A stretch of DNA of 64,000 bases from Frankia canadensis (GCF_900197875.1 NZ_FZMO01000112.1:62001-126000); one strand, 5' to 3'. Positions 9,318 to 20,538 are shown, numbered from the stretch's first letter. The notes: generated by a model not told the origin, from the sequence alone. A program made the numbers and translations.

Positions 9318-9815
9318 ATGAGCAGAGGAACGGACCACGCCGAGCGGTGGACGAGGGCAATCACCAGCGACACCGAGGCGGCCCTCGCGCTGTACGCCGC
9401 AGACGTCCTCTACGACGACCGGCGCGCCCAGGACCACGTGTACGACACCGCGACCACCGTCGCCGAACTACGCGAGCGGCTCGTCATCTTCGCCAACCCC
9501 GACCCCACCAACGGCCTGGGAATTCACCACTTCGACATCCTCGACGCGATCGAGACCACCGGCGCCGCGGGGGCCTTCGCCGTGACGATCCTGTGGCGCT
9601 GGACGGGGGAGGGCCTCGCCAGCTTCCGGGGGGTACCGGCCGGCGGCCAGACGCTGAGTACACGGGGCCAGACGTGGCACCAGTTCGACGCCGACGGGCT
9701 CATCGACCGTGAGCTGACCAACTGGAATGACGTCCCGGTGCTCCAGCAGCTCCACCTGCAGGTTCTCACCCCCCACTACTGGGCCGCCGACTTCGACCCC
9801 AGCGCCGCGAGCTGA
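9318..9815 (+). CDS. SnoaL/NTF2-like protein (second of tandem pair)
   Basis: A 165-residue homologue of the preceding gene with matching landmarks: YAADVLYDD, NPDPTNGLGIHHFDI (compare NADRTNGIGINCFRI in its neighbour), SFRGVPAGGQTLSTRGQTWH and ELTNWNDV. The shared spacing shows tandem duplication, and divergence suggests two related substrates or a heterodimer. ATG 9318 is preceded by GGGAG. The next gene is an acyl-CoA synthetase only 77 bp downstream. Function is unassigned beyond the fold family. Confidence 0.78.
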   Translation: MSRGTDHAERWTRAITSDTEAALALYAADVLYDDRRAQDHVYDTATTVAELRERLVIFANPDPTNGLGIHHFDILDAIETTGAAGAFAVTILWRWTGEGLASFRGVPAGGQTLSTRGQTWHQFDADGLIDRELTNWNDVPVLQQLHLQVLTPHYWAADFDPSAAS

Positions 9816-9892
9816 CCCGACTGACCCGGCTCCACCCGGCTGACCTGGCCGGAGCGGCCGGCGGACCACCTGCCCGGACGGAGGGTGAACGG

Positions 9893-11509
9893 ATGTGGGG
9901 CACTCTGCCCGAAGTCTTCGATCGAGCCTGCCTGCACCACGCCGACTCGACGGCGATCGTCGACGGCGAGTGGCGGCTGACCTACCGGCAGATGCGCCAA
10001 CAGGCGAACCAGGTGGCGAACGGCCTGGTGGCGCTCGGTGTCGGCAAGGGGGAGCGGGTCGGCCTGCTCCTGCCGAACGTCGCCGAGTTCATCCCGACGC
10101 AGTATGGCATCTGGAAGGCAGGCGCGGTGCTCGTGCAGATGCCCGCGCGCGCCAGCGCGTCGGTGCACCACGCCAACCTGCGCCAGGCCGCCGCGACCAC
10201 GCTGATCTACCACTCCCAGTTCGATCAGGTCATCGCCGATCTGCTCGACAACGAGCCGATCGGGATCAGGCACCTCGTGCGACTGCGGCCCCCGGGCGCG
10301 GACGCGACGACTTCCGGCCCCTCCAGCGCCGCGGGCACGGCGGGTGCCCTGATCGCCGCCGGTCGCGACTACCAGTGCTTCTTCGGTGCGCAGCCCGGCG
10401 ACACCGCGCCGGAGGTGCCGCTCGACGAGCACGACGAGGCCTACGTTCTGTTCACCTCCGGCAGCACCGGGGAGCCCAAGGGGGTCATCAACTCCCATTT
10501 CACCTGGGCGCACTACAGCATCACCGCGGGGCTGGAGATCGGCGACATCCGCCCGGGTGAGATCTTCGCGCACGGCGCGCCGCTGACCCACTTCACGCAG
10601 ATCTTCGTCATGCCGACGTTCCTGCGTGGCGGGACCAACGTGATGCTTCCCGGGCTCGATGTCGACAGGCTGCTGGCGACCATCGAACGCGAGAAGGTCA
10701 CCGCCACGGCGGTCGTTCCGACCATCGTCTACCTGCTGCTGGACCATCCAGGCCGGGCCGCGTTCGACCTGTCGTCGCTACGGACGATGATCTACGCCGG
10801 TGCTCCGATCTCGCCGGAGCGGCTCCGGGAGGCGCTGGACGCGTTCGGGCCGATCTTCGTCCAGGCCTACGCCGGCACCGAGCCGGGCTACGTCTCCTGC
10901 CTGCGCAAGGAGGAGCACGTGCCGGCCGACCGCGCGGACGGCGCCCGGCTGGCCTCCGCTGGGCGACCGCTGCCCTTCGTTCGGGTAAGCATCCAGGACG
11001 ACACGGACAAGCAGCTCCCGACCGGCGAGGTCGGGGAGATCTGCTCCCGCCAGCTCGGTCAGATGATCGGCTATCTGGACTCCTCCCGAGACGCCGAGAC
11101 GCTGCGCGACGGCTGGGTGCACACCGGCGACGTCGGCTTTCTGGATGCGGACGGGTTCCTGCACCTGGTCGACCGCAAGAAGGACCTGATCGTCAGTGGC
11201 GGGTTCAACGTCTTCCCCCGACAGGTGGAGGACGTGCTGGCGACCCATCCGGCGGTGGCCCAGGCGGCGGTCATCGGAGTACCCCACCCGAAGTGGGGCG
11301 AGGCGGTGCACGCCGTGGTCGTGCTTCGTGGCGGCCGGCAGGCCGAGACGGCCGAGCTGATCGACCACGTCCGGCGTCAGCTCGGCGGTGTGCCCGCGCC
11401 GAAGACTGTCGAGCTGGTCGACGCGCTGCCGGTGAACCCGGCGGGCAAGGTCGACAAGAAGTCGCTGCGGTCGCCGTTCTGGGTGGGCCGCGCCCGGCGG
11501 ATCAGCTGA
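9893..11509 (+). CDS. AMP-forming acyl-CoA synthetase (FadD-like)
   Basis: A 538-residue ANL ligase. The P-loop LFTSGSTGEPKG is near residue 184, the aromatic/TE motif appears as QAYAGTEPGY near 325, HTGDVGF near 408, the hinge RKKDLIVSGGFNVFPRQVED near 428-448, and the catalytic Lys in NPAGKVDKKSLR near 517. It forms acyl-CoA from a medium-size or aromatic acid; the pocket cannot be read reliably. GGAGGG precedes ATG 9893. It lies between the SnoaL-like pair and the flavin reductase in a same-strand run, which suggests that oxidation and CoA activation belong to one route. It is not closely related to the 28665/33475 pair. Confidence 0.88.
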   Translation: MWGTLPEVFDRACLHHADSTAIVDGEWRLTYRQMRQQANQVANGLVALGVGKGERVGLLLPNVAEFIPTQYGIWKAGAVLVQMPARASASVHHANLRQAAATTLIYHSQFDQVIADLLDNEPIGIRHLVRLRPPGADATTSGPSSAAGTAGALIAAGRDYQCFFGAQPGDTAPEVPLDEHDEAYVLFTSGSTGEPKGVINSHFTWAHYSITAGLEIGDIRPGEIFAHGAPLTHFTQIFVMPTFLRGGTNVMLPGLDVDRLLATIEREKVTATAVVPTIVYLLLDHPGRAAFDLSSLRTMIYAGAPISPERLREALDAFGPIFVQAYAGTEPGYVSCLRKEEHVPADRADGARLASAGRPLPFVRVSIQDDTDKQLPTGEVGEICSRQLGQMIGYLDSSRDAETLRDGWVHTGDVGFLDADGFLHLVDRKKDLIVSGGFNVFPRQVEDVLATHPAVAQAAVIGVPHPKWGEAVHAVVVLRGGRQAETAELIDHVRRQLGGVPAPKTVELVDALPVNPAGKVDKKSLRSPFWVGRARRIS

Positions 11510-11592
11510 CGATCCCGCGGTCGCCGCCGCGGTCGGAGCCGCGGCCCACACGGAAGAACCCGGAAAGAAAAGAGCAGAGGCGGAAGAGAAGA

Positions 11593-12093
11593 ATGACGAC
11601 AGATTCGCGCCCGTACGTGGACGAGGCCTGCTTCCGTGACGTCGTGTCGCGTTTCGCGAGTGGAATCGTCGTCGTCACGGCCCAGGTCGACGGTCGGCCG
11701 GTGGGTCTGACCTGCCAGTCGTTCACGTCGCTGTCCCTCGTTCCGCCGATGGTGCTGTTCTGCCCGTCGAAGACCTCCACGTCGTGGCCGATGGTGGCGG
11801 CGGCCGAGGCGATCTGCATCAACATCCTGAGTGAGGGACAGGACCAGGTCAGCAACGGTTTCGCTCGCAGCGGCGCCAACAAGTTCGCCGGTGTCGACTG
11901 GTCCCTGCTCGCCAACGGAGCCCCTGCGCTGCACGAGGCCGCCGCACACCTGGGCGCCCGGGTCGCCGAGACCTATGACGGCGGCGACCACCATATCGTC
12001 ACCTGCCACGTGGAGTTCCTGCGGGCTCGGGACGAGCGGGATCCGCTGCTGTACTACCGCAGCCGTTACCGGCGTCTGCATGCGGCCGAGTAG
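11593..12093 (+). CDS. FMN/FAD reductase component (HpaC/flavin reductase-like)
   Basis: A 166-residue flavin-reductase-like protein with SRFASGIVVVTAQVDGRPVG, the flavin-site region LTCQSFTSLSLVPPMVLFC, CINILSEGQDQVSNGFA, and the C-terminal DHHIVTCHVEFLR that contributes to NAD(P)H or flavin contacts. Such proteins supply reduced flavin to two-component monooxygenases. The only plausible oxygenase partner nearby is the acyl-CoA-dehydrogenase-fold protein at 7160-8377. ATG 11593 follows a weak purine-rich ribosome site. It sits 83 bp after the ligase and 62 bp before the aldehyde dehydrogenase. Confidence 0.87.
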   Translation: MTTDSRPYVDEACFRDVVSRFASGIVVVTAQVDGRPVGLTCQSFTSLSLVPPMVLFCPSKTSTSWPMVAAAEAICINILSEGQDQVSNGFARSGANKFAGVDWSLLANGAPALHEAAAHLGARVAETYDGGDHHIVTCHVEFLRARDERDPLLYYRSRYRRLHAAE

Positions 12094-12155
12094 GCCGACC
12101 GAAAGCGACGGGAAAGCCATTACCGATCAGGACCGGCGTCGACGAAGGGGACATC

Positions 12156-13676
12156 ATGTCCGTTCCGCACTACCGTTTCCATATCGCCGGGGAATGGGTC
12201 GACTCGTCGCGGCGACGCGAGATCCGCAACCCCGCCACCGGTGAGCTGGTCGCCACCGTGGCCATGGGAACCACCGAGAACGTCGACCAGGCCGTGGCCG
12301 CCGCGAAGGCCGCGCACGAGGCCGGCGAGTGGCGGCGCACCCCACCGGAGAAGAGAGCGGCCTTACTGCACGCCGTCGCGGACCGTGTTGAGGGGCGAGC
12401 GCAGGAACTGGCGATCCTGCAGACCCGGGAGAACGGCGCGACCATCCGCGTCACCTCGGCATTGCACCTCGGCCTGTCGCTCGGCCACCTGCGCTACCTC
12501 GCCGATCTGGCGCGGACCTACCGGTTCGAACGGCCTGGGCCCGCGATCGGCCCGATCCCGGCCGAGGGCGTGCTGCGGCGTGAGCCGCTGGGCGTGGTCG
12601 CCGCGATCGTGCCGTGGAACATCCCGCTGCTGGTGACGGTGTGGAAGGTCGCCCCGGCGCTCGCCGCGGGCAACACGGTGGTACTCAAGCCGGACGAGCA
12701 GGCCCCTCTGATCGCCCTCGAGCTGGCGCGGGAGTTCGAGGCGGCCGGGCTGCCGCCGGGGGTGCTCAACGTGGTGACCGGCGACGGCGACCCGGTCGGT
12801 GCGCATCTGTGCTGCCACCCCGACGTCCGCAAGGTGGCGTTCACCGGCTCGACCGAGGTCGGCAGGTCCATTCTCGCCGCGTCCGCCGACACGGTGAAGC
12901 GGGTGACACTCGAACTCGGCGGCAAGGGACCCAACATCATCCTGGCGGACGCCGACCTCGACCTCGCGGTCGACGGCGCGCTGTTCGCGGCGCTCGCCAA
13001 CAACGGCCAGGCCTGCGAGGCGGGGACTCGGCTACTGGTGCCGAGCGCGTTGCAGGACGAGATCGTGCGGCGCCTCGTCGCGCGCGCCGCCACGCTGCGC
13101 CTCGGTGACCCGCTTGATCCGGCCACCGACGTCGGCCCCGTCATCAGCGAGCGTCAGCGTGACCGCATCGTGGGCTATCTGGAATCGGCACGTGCGGACG
13201 GGGCGACGATCGCGTGCGGCGGAGGCGTACCGAGCGGCCCGCCCTTCCGCAGCGGTCACTGGGTCGAGCCGACGGTGGTCACCGGCGTGTCCCACCAGTC
13301 CGCGATCGCGCGGGAGGAGGTCTTCGGTCCCGTGCTGACCGTGCTGCCCTACGAGTCGACGGAGCAGGCCGTGGCGATCGCGAACGACAGCGACTACGGG
13401 CTGTCCGCCGGGGTCTGGAGCCGCGACGAGGAACGCGCCCTCGACATCGCCCGTCAGCTCGAGGCCGGGATGGTCTACGTCAACGACTGGCACGTGATCC
13501 CCCCGGCGTACCCGTTCGGCGGCTTCAAACAGAGCGGGCTCGGTCGTGAGGGCGGCCCGGACGCACTCGACGAGTACACCGAGGCCAAGTTCATCTCCCT
13601 CGACCGGTCCGGCGGACTGGAGAACCGCGCCGCGTTCGCGCTCGTGCTCGGCACTCCACCGACCGGTGGGGCCTGA
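12156..13676 (+). CDS. Aldehyde dehydrogenase (NAD(P)+-dependent)
   Basis: A 506-residue ALDH-superfamily enzyme oxidising an aldehyde to an acid. Visible are VPWNIPLL (Asn of the oxyanion hole), the Rossmann segment FTGSTEVGRSI, the general base Glu253 in LELGGKGPN, the nucleophile Cys287 in NNGQACEAGTRL, and PFGGFKQSGLGREGG near the C terminus. Length and motifs are normal for a functional enzyme. It precedes an acyl-CoA dehydrogenase and the carboxylase genes, so the acid it makes could be activated by a local ligase and enter beta-oxidation, as in terpenoid or branched-alkanal catabolism. The substrate is inferred from context only. Confidence 0.93.
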   Translation: MSVPHYRFHIAGEWVDSSRRREIRNPATGELVATVAMGTTENVDQAVAAAKAAHEAGEWRRTPPEKRAALLHAVADRVEGRAQELAILQTRENGATIRVTSALHLGLSLGHLRYLADLARTYRFERPGPAIGPIPAEGVLRREPLGVVAAIVPWNIPLLVTVWKVAPALAAGNTVVLKPDEQAPLIALELAREFEAAGLPPGVLNVVTGDGDPVGAHLCCHPDVRKVAFTGSTEVGRSILAASADTVKRVTLELGGKGPNIILADADLDLAVDGALFAALANNGQACEAGTRLLVPSALQDEIVRRLVARAATLRLGDPLDPATDVGPVISERQRDRIVGYLESARADGATIACGGGVPSGPPFRSGHWVEPTVVTGVSHQSAIAREEVFGPVLTVLPYESTEQAVAIANDSDYGLSAGVWSRDEERALDIARQLEAGMVYVNDWHVIPPAYPFGGFKQSGLGREGGPDALDEYTEAKFISLDRSGGLENRAAFALVLGTPPTGGA

Positions 13677-13722
13677 GTGCACCTGCGGACGAGCGTCCCA
13701 GCATCGGGTGACGGGAGACGAC

Positions 13723-14949
13723 ATGGATTTCGGTGAGAGCACGGAGCTCGCCGCGCTGCGCGAGGCGGTCGCGGCCATCATGAAGCCCTACGGCGGCGCG
13801 TACTACACGCGGCGGGCGTCGGCTGGTCAGCCCACGGACGAGGCGTGGGGCGCCCTCGCCGCGGCTGGGTTCCTCGGCGTCAACCTGCCCGAGGAACACG
13901 GCGGCGGCGGCGGGGGGATCGTCGAGCTCGCGGCGGTGTGTGAGGAGGCGGCGGCAGCCGGATGCCCGCTGTTGTTGCTGCTTGTGTCGGCCGCGATCTC
14001 GGGCGAGGTGATCTCCCGGTTCGGTGATGACGACCAGCGGCGCCGGTGGCTGCCCGGGCTCGCCGACGGCAGCCACAAGATCGCCTTCGCGATCACGGAA
14101 CCGGACGCCGGTTCGAACACCCACCGGCTCGCGACCCGCGCGGTGCGTGACGGGTCCGACTGGGTCGTCGATGGACAGAAGTACTACATCTCCGGTTTCG
14201 ACGAGGCCGCGGCGGTCCTCGTCGTGGCCCGCACCGGCCACGGTGGGGACAGCCGTCACGGCGGCAGTCCTCCCGGCGGTGGCAGTCCTCCCGGCGGCGC
14301 CGGCGGGCCGGCGGGGGCGGCCGCCGACCGGCCCCGGCTGTCGCTGTTCCTGGTGCCCACAGACGCGCGCGGACTCGTCGCGCATCCGCTGCCGGTGTCG
14401 GCCGGGCTGCCGGAGAAACAGTTCACCCTGTTCTTCGACGGTGTGCGGGTGCCGGCCGACGCCCTGATCGGCGAGGAGGGCGATGGTTTCCGGCAGGTCT
14501 TCCACGGGCTCAATCCGGAGCGCATCACCGGCGCGGCGCTGTGCGTGGGCATCGGTCGCAACGCGCTGCGGCGGGCGGCGGAGTACGCCTCGTCGCGGCG
14601 GGTCTGGGACACGCCCATCGGCGCGCACCAGGGCGTGTCGCATCCGCTCGCCGCCGCGCGGATCGAGGTCGCGCTCGCCGGGCTGATGACCCAGAAGGCC
14701 GCCTGGCAGCACGACCACGGTGTCGCGGCCGCCGAGGCGTCCAACATGGCCAAATACGCCGCCGCCGAGGCGGCGGTGGGCGCCGTCAACCAGGCCATCC
14801 AGACCCACGGTGGCAACGGCATGGCCACCGAGTTCGGCCTGGTGCCGCTGTGGGGGCTGGCCCGGCTGCTGCGCATCGCGCCGGTCAGCCGGGAGATGAT
14901 CCTCAACTACGTCGCCCAGCACAGCCTCGGACTTCCCCGGTCGTACTGA
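13723..14949 (+). CDS. Acyl-CoA dehydrogenase
   Basis: A 408-residue flavoprotein. Motifs include LPEEHGG followed by a poly-Gly stretch, the FAD/substrate segment AFAITEPDAGSNT, WVVDGQKYYISG, and the C-terminal QTHGGNGMATEFGL with the Glu expected as catalytic base. A Gly/Ser/Pro-rich insertion (about residues 180-207) interrupts the beta domain and is a low-complexity loop. ATG 13723 has GGGAGA upstream. The stop overlaps the carboxyltransferase ATG. The order dehydrogenase, carboxyltransferase, biotin carboxylase, crotonase parallels liuA-liuB-liuD-liuC of leucine catabolism, so an isovaleryl- or citronellyl-type branched acyl-CoA is plausible but unproven. Confidence 0.9.
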   Translation: MDFGESTELAALREAVAAIMKPYGGAYYTRRASAGQPTDEAWGALAAAGFLGVNLPEEHGGGGGGIVELAAVCEEAAAAGCPLLLLLVSAAISGEVISRFGDDDQRRRWLPGLADGSHKIAFAITEPDAGSNTHRLATRAVRDGSDWVVDGQKYYISGFDEAAAVLVVARTGHGGDSRHGGSPPGGGSPPGGAGGPAGAAADRPRLSLFLVPTDARGLVAHPLPVSAGLPEKQFTLFFDGVRVPADALIGEEGDGFRQVFHGLNPERITGAALCVGIGRNALRRAAEYASSRRVWDTPIGAHQGVSHPLAAARIEVALAGLMTQKAAWQHDHGVAAAEASNMAKYAAAEAAVGAVNQAIQTHGGNGMATEFGLVPLWGLARLLRIAPVSREMILNYVAQHSLGLPRSY

Positions 14950-16652
14950 TGAGGACGGCGGACATGGACCACCCGACGACCGGCCCGCACCCGGCGCGCA
15001 TCGGCGCCGCCGGGCCGACCGACCAGCATCGCTGGCACGCGCGCGTAGCGGAGGCCTCGGTGCTGACCTCGCGCCTGGACACCCGCGCGGAGCAGTACCG
15101 CGCGAACCGTCGTGCCCAGACGGCGAACCTGGCCCAGCTCGACGCCCAGCTCGCGATCGCGCTCGGCGGCGGCGGCGCGCGCTACCGGGAGCGCCACCAT
15201 GCTCGCGGCCGGCTGCTGGTGCGGGAACGCATCGAGCTGCTGGTCGACCAGGACGCGCCCTTTCTCGAACTGTCCTCGCTGGCCGCGTGGGGCAGCGAGT
15301 TCACCGTGGGTGGCAGCGTGGTCACCGGAGTCGGCCAGGTGGCTGGCGTCGAGGTGGTGATCATTGCCCATGACCCGACGGTGCGCGGCGGCACGATGAA
15401 CCCCTTCTCGCTGCGCAAGACCCTGCGGGCCCTGGAGATCGCTCGGCGCAACCGGCTGCCGGTCATCAACCTGGTCGAGTCGGGCGGCGCGGACCTCCCC
15501 AGCCAGGCGGATCTCTTCGTGCAGGCCGGCAGGATCTTCCATGACCTCTCCGAGCTGTCCGCCCAGGGCGTGCCGACGATCGCGCTGGTGTTCGGCAACG
15601 CCACCGCCGGCGGCGCCTACGTCCCGGGCATGTGCGACTACGCGGTGCTGGTGGACGGCCAGGCCAAGGTGTTCCTCGGCGGGCCGCCGCTGGTGCGGAT
15701 GGCGACCGGAGAGGACGCCGACGCGGAGCGGCTCGGAGGCGCCGCCATGCACGCGCGGGTCTCGGGGCTGGCCGATCACTTCGCCCGCGACGAGCGTGAC
15801 GCGCTGCGCATCGGCCGTCGCATCGTCTCCGAGCTGAACTGGCGCAAGGCGGGACCCGGGCCGAGCCTGCCGGTCGAGCAGCCCCGCTACGACCCGGACG
15901 AGCTGCTCGGCATCGCTCCGGCGGACTTCCGGGTCCCGTTCGATCCCCGCGAGGTGCTGGCCCGCGTCGTCGACGGATCCCGGTTCGGGGAGTACAAGCC
16001 CGACTACGGAACCAGCCTGCTGACCGGTTGGGCGGCCGTGCACGGCTTCCCGGTAGGCGTGCTGGCCAATGTCAACGGCGTGCTGTTCAGCGAGGAGGCC
16101 CGCAAGGCCGCCGAGTTCATCCAGCTGGCGAACCAGGTGGACACCCCGCTGCTGTTCCTGCAGAACACCACCGGCTACATGGTCGGCACCGCGTTCGAGC
16201 AGGGCGGCATCATCAAGGACGGCGCAAAGATGATCAATGCTGTCACGAACAGCACGGTGCCGCATGTGACGATCAACATGGCGGCCTCGTTCGGCGCCGG
16301 CAACTACGGGATGTCCGGCCGTGCCTACGACCCGCGTTTCATGTTCTCCTGGGTCGGCGCGCGCTGCGCGGTCATGGGCGCCGCCCAGCTCGCCGGCGTG
16401 CTGTCGATCGTCGGGCGGGCCGGGGCCGAGGCCGCCGGGCGCCCGTTCGACGAGGCCGCCGACGCCGCCCGCCGGGAGGCGATCGAGCGCCAGATCGACG
16501 CGGAGTCGCACGCGTTCGCGATGAGCGGCCGCGTCTACGACGACGGCGTCCTCGACCCCCGGGACACCCGCACGGTGCTCGCGATCGCGCTGTCCGCCGC
16601 GCACTGCGCACCTGTCGAGGGACGCCGTGGCTACGGCGTCTTCCGGATGTGA
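14949..16652 (+). CDS. Acyl-CoA carboxylase, carboxyltransferase (beta) subunit, methylcrotonyl/geranyl type
   Basis: A 567-residue carboxyltransferase with the two crotonase-like halves of the family. The N half has GRLLVRERIELLVD, LVESGGADLPSQ and GNATAGGAYVPGM; the C half has VDGSRFGEYKPDYG, LFLQNTTGYMVG and SFGAGNYGMSGRAYDPRF, which forms the carboxybiotin and acyl-CoA oxyanion holes. The insert NPFSLRK...EIARRNRLP and the overall pattern match methylcrotonyl-CoA carboxylase beta chains better than propionyl-CoA ones. It overlaps the upstream stop (TGATG); an in-frame ATG at 14964 has a better ribosome site. It pairs with the biotin-carrying subunit eight bases downstream. Methylcrotonyl-, geranyl- or a related 3-methyl-enoyl-CoA is the likely substrate. 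Confidence 0.9.
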   Translation: MRTADMDHPTTGPHPARIGAAGPTDQHRWHARVAEASVLTSRLDTRAEQYRANRRAQTANLAQLDAQLAIALGGGGARYRERHHARGRLLVRERIELLVDQDAPFLELSSLAAWGSEFTVGGSVVTGVGQVAGVEVVIIAHDPTVRGGTMNPFSLRKTLRALEIARRNRLPVINLVESGGADLPSQADLFVQAGRIFHDLSELSAQGVPTIALVFGNATAGGAYVPGMCDYAVLVDGQAKVFLGGPPLVRMATGEDADAERLGGAAMHARVSGLADHFARDERDALRIGRRIVSELNWRKAGPGPSLPVEQPRYDPDELLGIAPADFRVPFDPREVLARVVDGSRFGEYKPDYGTSLLTGWAAVHGFPVGVLANVNGVLFSEEARKAAEFIQLANQVDTPLLFLQNTTGYMVGTAFEQGGIIKDGAKMINAVTNSTVPHVTINMAASFGAGNYGMSGRAYDPRFMFSWVGARCAVMGAAQLAGVLSIVGRAGAEAAGRPFDEAADAARREAIERQIDAESHAFAMSGRVYDDGVLDPRDTRTVLAIALSAAHCAPVEGRRGYGVFRM

Positions 16653-16660
16653 GCCGACCT

Positions 16661-18747
<2,087 letters not shown>

Positions 18748-18751
<4 letters not shown>

Positions 18752-19560
18752 GCGGCGACCCGGTGACCACCGCTCGAGAGGGCGCGCTGGTGCGCTACGA
18801 GGTGAGCCCGAGTGGCGTCGCGACGGTGACTCTCGACGACCCGGCGACCCGCAACGCGCTGCGCGACCCGCTACTCGACGACCTGCTGGCCCGCCTGGAG
18901 CACGCCCGGGCCGACCCCGCCGTCCGGGTCGTCGTGCTCGCGTCGGCGGATGATCGGGTCTTCTCCAGCGGCGGCGACCTGAAGTCGTTCGCGAGCGACA
19001 CGCCCCTGATCGAGAAGTACGCGGGCATCGACCGCTTCCCCCGGCTGTTCCGGCTGCTCGGCGGGCTGGGCAAGCCGACCATCTGCGCGGCGAGCGGCGA
19101 TGTGCTCGCGGGCGCGTTCGGACTGGCGCTTGCCTGTGATCTGGTGGTCGCTCGCGAGGACACACGGTTCGGCTGCCCGGAGATCAAGGTGGGCGTGTTT
19201 CCCTTCATGATCTCGGCCCTCCTCTACCGCAGCGTACCGCGGGCGGTGGCGAACGAACTGATGATGACCGGCCGGATGATCTCCGCGGTGCAGGCCGCCG
19301 AGCTGCACATCGTGAACGCGGTGGTGCCCGCCGCCGACTTCGACGAGGAGGTCGGCCGATGGGCCGGCCTCGTCGCATCCCGTTCGCCGCTGCTGATGCG
19401 GATGGGAAAGCAGGCCCTGGACGCCACCCGCGACCTTCCGCTCGACGCCGCCCTGGACTATCTGCGGGCACAGCTGGCCCTGGCGTTCGGTACCGAGGAC
19501 CTCCGCGAGGGAGTCTCCGCGTTCCGGGACAAACGGGAACCTCGCTGGACGGGGCGGTGA
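18748..19560 (+). CDS. Enoyl-CoA hydratase (methylglutaconyl-CoA-hydratase-like position)
   Basis: A 270-residue crotonase starting at GTG 18748 inside the upstream stop. It has DDPATRNALRD, the oxyanion-hole GGDLKSFA and GDVLAGAFGLALACDL, and FGCPEIKVGVFPFMISALLY, which retains the second catalytic Glu position (PE) but has Gly at the first. Its closest relative in the window is 58775-59560, sharing ASDTPxIEKY, FGCPEIxVGVFPFMISAL and SRSPLLMRMGK. By position it would hydrate the glutaconyl-type product of the carboxylase, feeding an HMG-CoA-lyase-type enzyme such as those at 1-155 or 47951. It is the last gene of the plus-strand run. Confidence 0.87.
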
Positions 19561-19621
19561 CAGCGCACTCGTCATCCCGCGATCCGCTGGTCCACGGCCG
19601 CCGGAAACATGTGAGTGCGTG

Positions 19622-20323
19622 CTAATTCCTCAGCTGGGCGTACATGGCTTCCAGGTCGGCGGACAGCTGCGACTTGACCCATCGGGTGGTGTCGTCGGCC
19701 AGCACCTCGTGCGCCCCCGCCTCGATGCCGTCGAGCGCGGCCACGGCGACGTCGCGGGGGTCGGACTTGGGCGCGTCGATACTCGACGTCATATCGGTGT
19801 CAACGTAGGCCACGTGAAGCCCGGTCACCGCGATGCCGCGCGGCCGCAGCTCCAGGCGCAGAGAGTTGGTCTGCGACCACAGCGCGGCCTTGGAGGCGCT
19901 GTAGGGCGTGCCGTTGGCCAGCCAGGACAGGACGGAGTGGACGTTGAGGATGTGACCTCCGCCGTTGCGCTCGATGATCGGCGCGAAGACCCGGGTGATC
20001 AGCAGCGGCCCGTAGAAGTTGGTCTCCAGGTCCCGGCGCACGTCCTCCATCGGGGAGTTGAGGTACGAAGCGCCGACGGAGGCGCCGGCGTTGTTGATCA
20101 GGATGGTGACGTCCTGGGCCTGCGCGGCGGCGGCTGCCACGGATGCCGGGTCGGTGACCTCGAGCTCCAGCGCAACGGCCTCGGGGTGCGTCACCGAGCG
20201 CGGGTCACGGGCCGTGGCGTAGACCGTGCCGGCACCGCGCGCGTAGAGCTCCTCGACCAGCGCCTTGCCGATACCCCGGCTGCCTCCGGTGACGAAGACG
20301 CTGGCGCCCTTGATCGCTGTCAT
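19622..20323 (-). CDS. Short-chain dehydrogenase/reductase
   Basis: A 233-residue classical SDR: cofactor motif VTGGSRGIGK (residues 11-20), LINNAGAS, catalytic Ser130 in LNVHSVLSW, and Tyr141/Lys145 in TPYSASKAA. It should interconvert an alcohol and a ketone with NAD(P); the substrate is unknown. ATG 20323 has GGAGGT upstream. Its promoter region carries two AAACCGATCGGTTT-type palindromes and it is divergent from a TetR gene, so the two form a regulator-target pair. A 138-bp relative of residues 99-145 survives as a remnant at 27091-27228. It converges on the crotonase ending at 19560. Confidence 0.9.
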   Translation of the reverse strand: MTAIKGASVFVTGGSRGIGKALVEELYARGAGTVYATARDPRSVTHPEAVALELEVTDPASVAAAAAQAQDVTILINNAGASVGASYLNSPMEDVRRDLETNFYGPLLITRVFAPIIERNGGGHILNVHSVLSWLANGTPYSASKAALWSQTNSLRLELRPRGIAVTGLHVAYVDTDMTSSIDAPKSDPRDVAVAALDGIEAGAHEVLADDTTRWVKSQLSADLEAMYAQLRN

Positions 20324-20341
20324 GACTACCTCCAGGAAGCG

Positions 20342-20359
20342 GGAAACCGATAGGTTTCC
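20342..20359. promoter_or_regulatory. TetR-type operator 1 (GGAAACC-4-GGTTTCC)
   Basis: A perfect 7+7 inverted repeat with a 4-bp spacer, 19 bp upstream of the SDR start. It shares the ACCGAT core with two further sites in the same divergent region, which points to the adjacent TetR protein as its binder. Confidence 0.7.
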
Positions 20360-20367
20360 GCCACCGT

Positions 20368-20381
20368 AAACCGATCGGTTT
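20368..20381. promoter_or_regulatory. TetR-type operator 2 (AAACCGATCGGTTT)
   Basis: A perfect 14-bp palindrome 45 bp upstream of the SDR start and 187 bp from the TetR start. AACCGnnCGGTT is a common layout for TetR-family operators. Together with site 1 it would block SDR transcription. Confidence 0.75.
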
Positions 20382-20524
20382 TCTCGTGCAAGTCGGTTGA
20401 GACCTTCCTCGAGACCCATAGCGATCATGTGGGTTCGAGGCTTCCGGCGGAGCACGTCCTCGGCGCGCGCTCGGAAGCCCAGCGCCCCTGTCGCGCTCGG
20501 GTCCTCCGCGCGGACGCCACCCGG

Positions 20525-20538
20525 AAACCGGTCGGTTT
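20525..20538. promoter_or_regulatory. TetR-type operator 3 (AAACCGGTCGGTTT)
   Basis: A 14-bp near-palindrome with the same arms as operator 2 and one asymmetric central pair, 33 bp upstream of the TetR ATG. Its placement suggests autorepression of the regulator gene. Confidence 0.7.

Noticed and set aside
19564-19619. CGCACTC...GAGTGCG inverted repeat between convergent genes as terminator
   Set aside because: Only 7 bp with a loop over 40 bases and no T tract; too weak to annotate.
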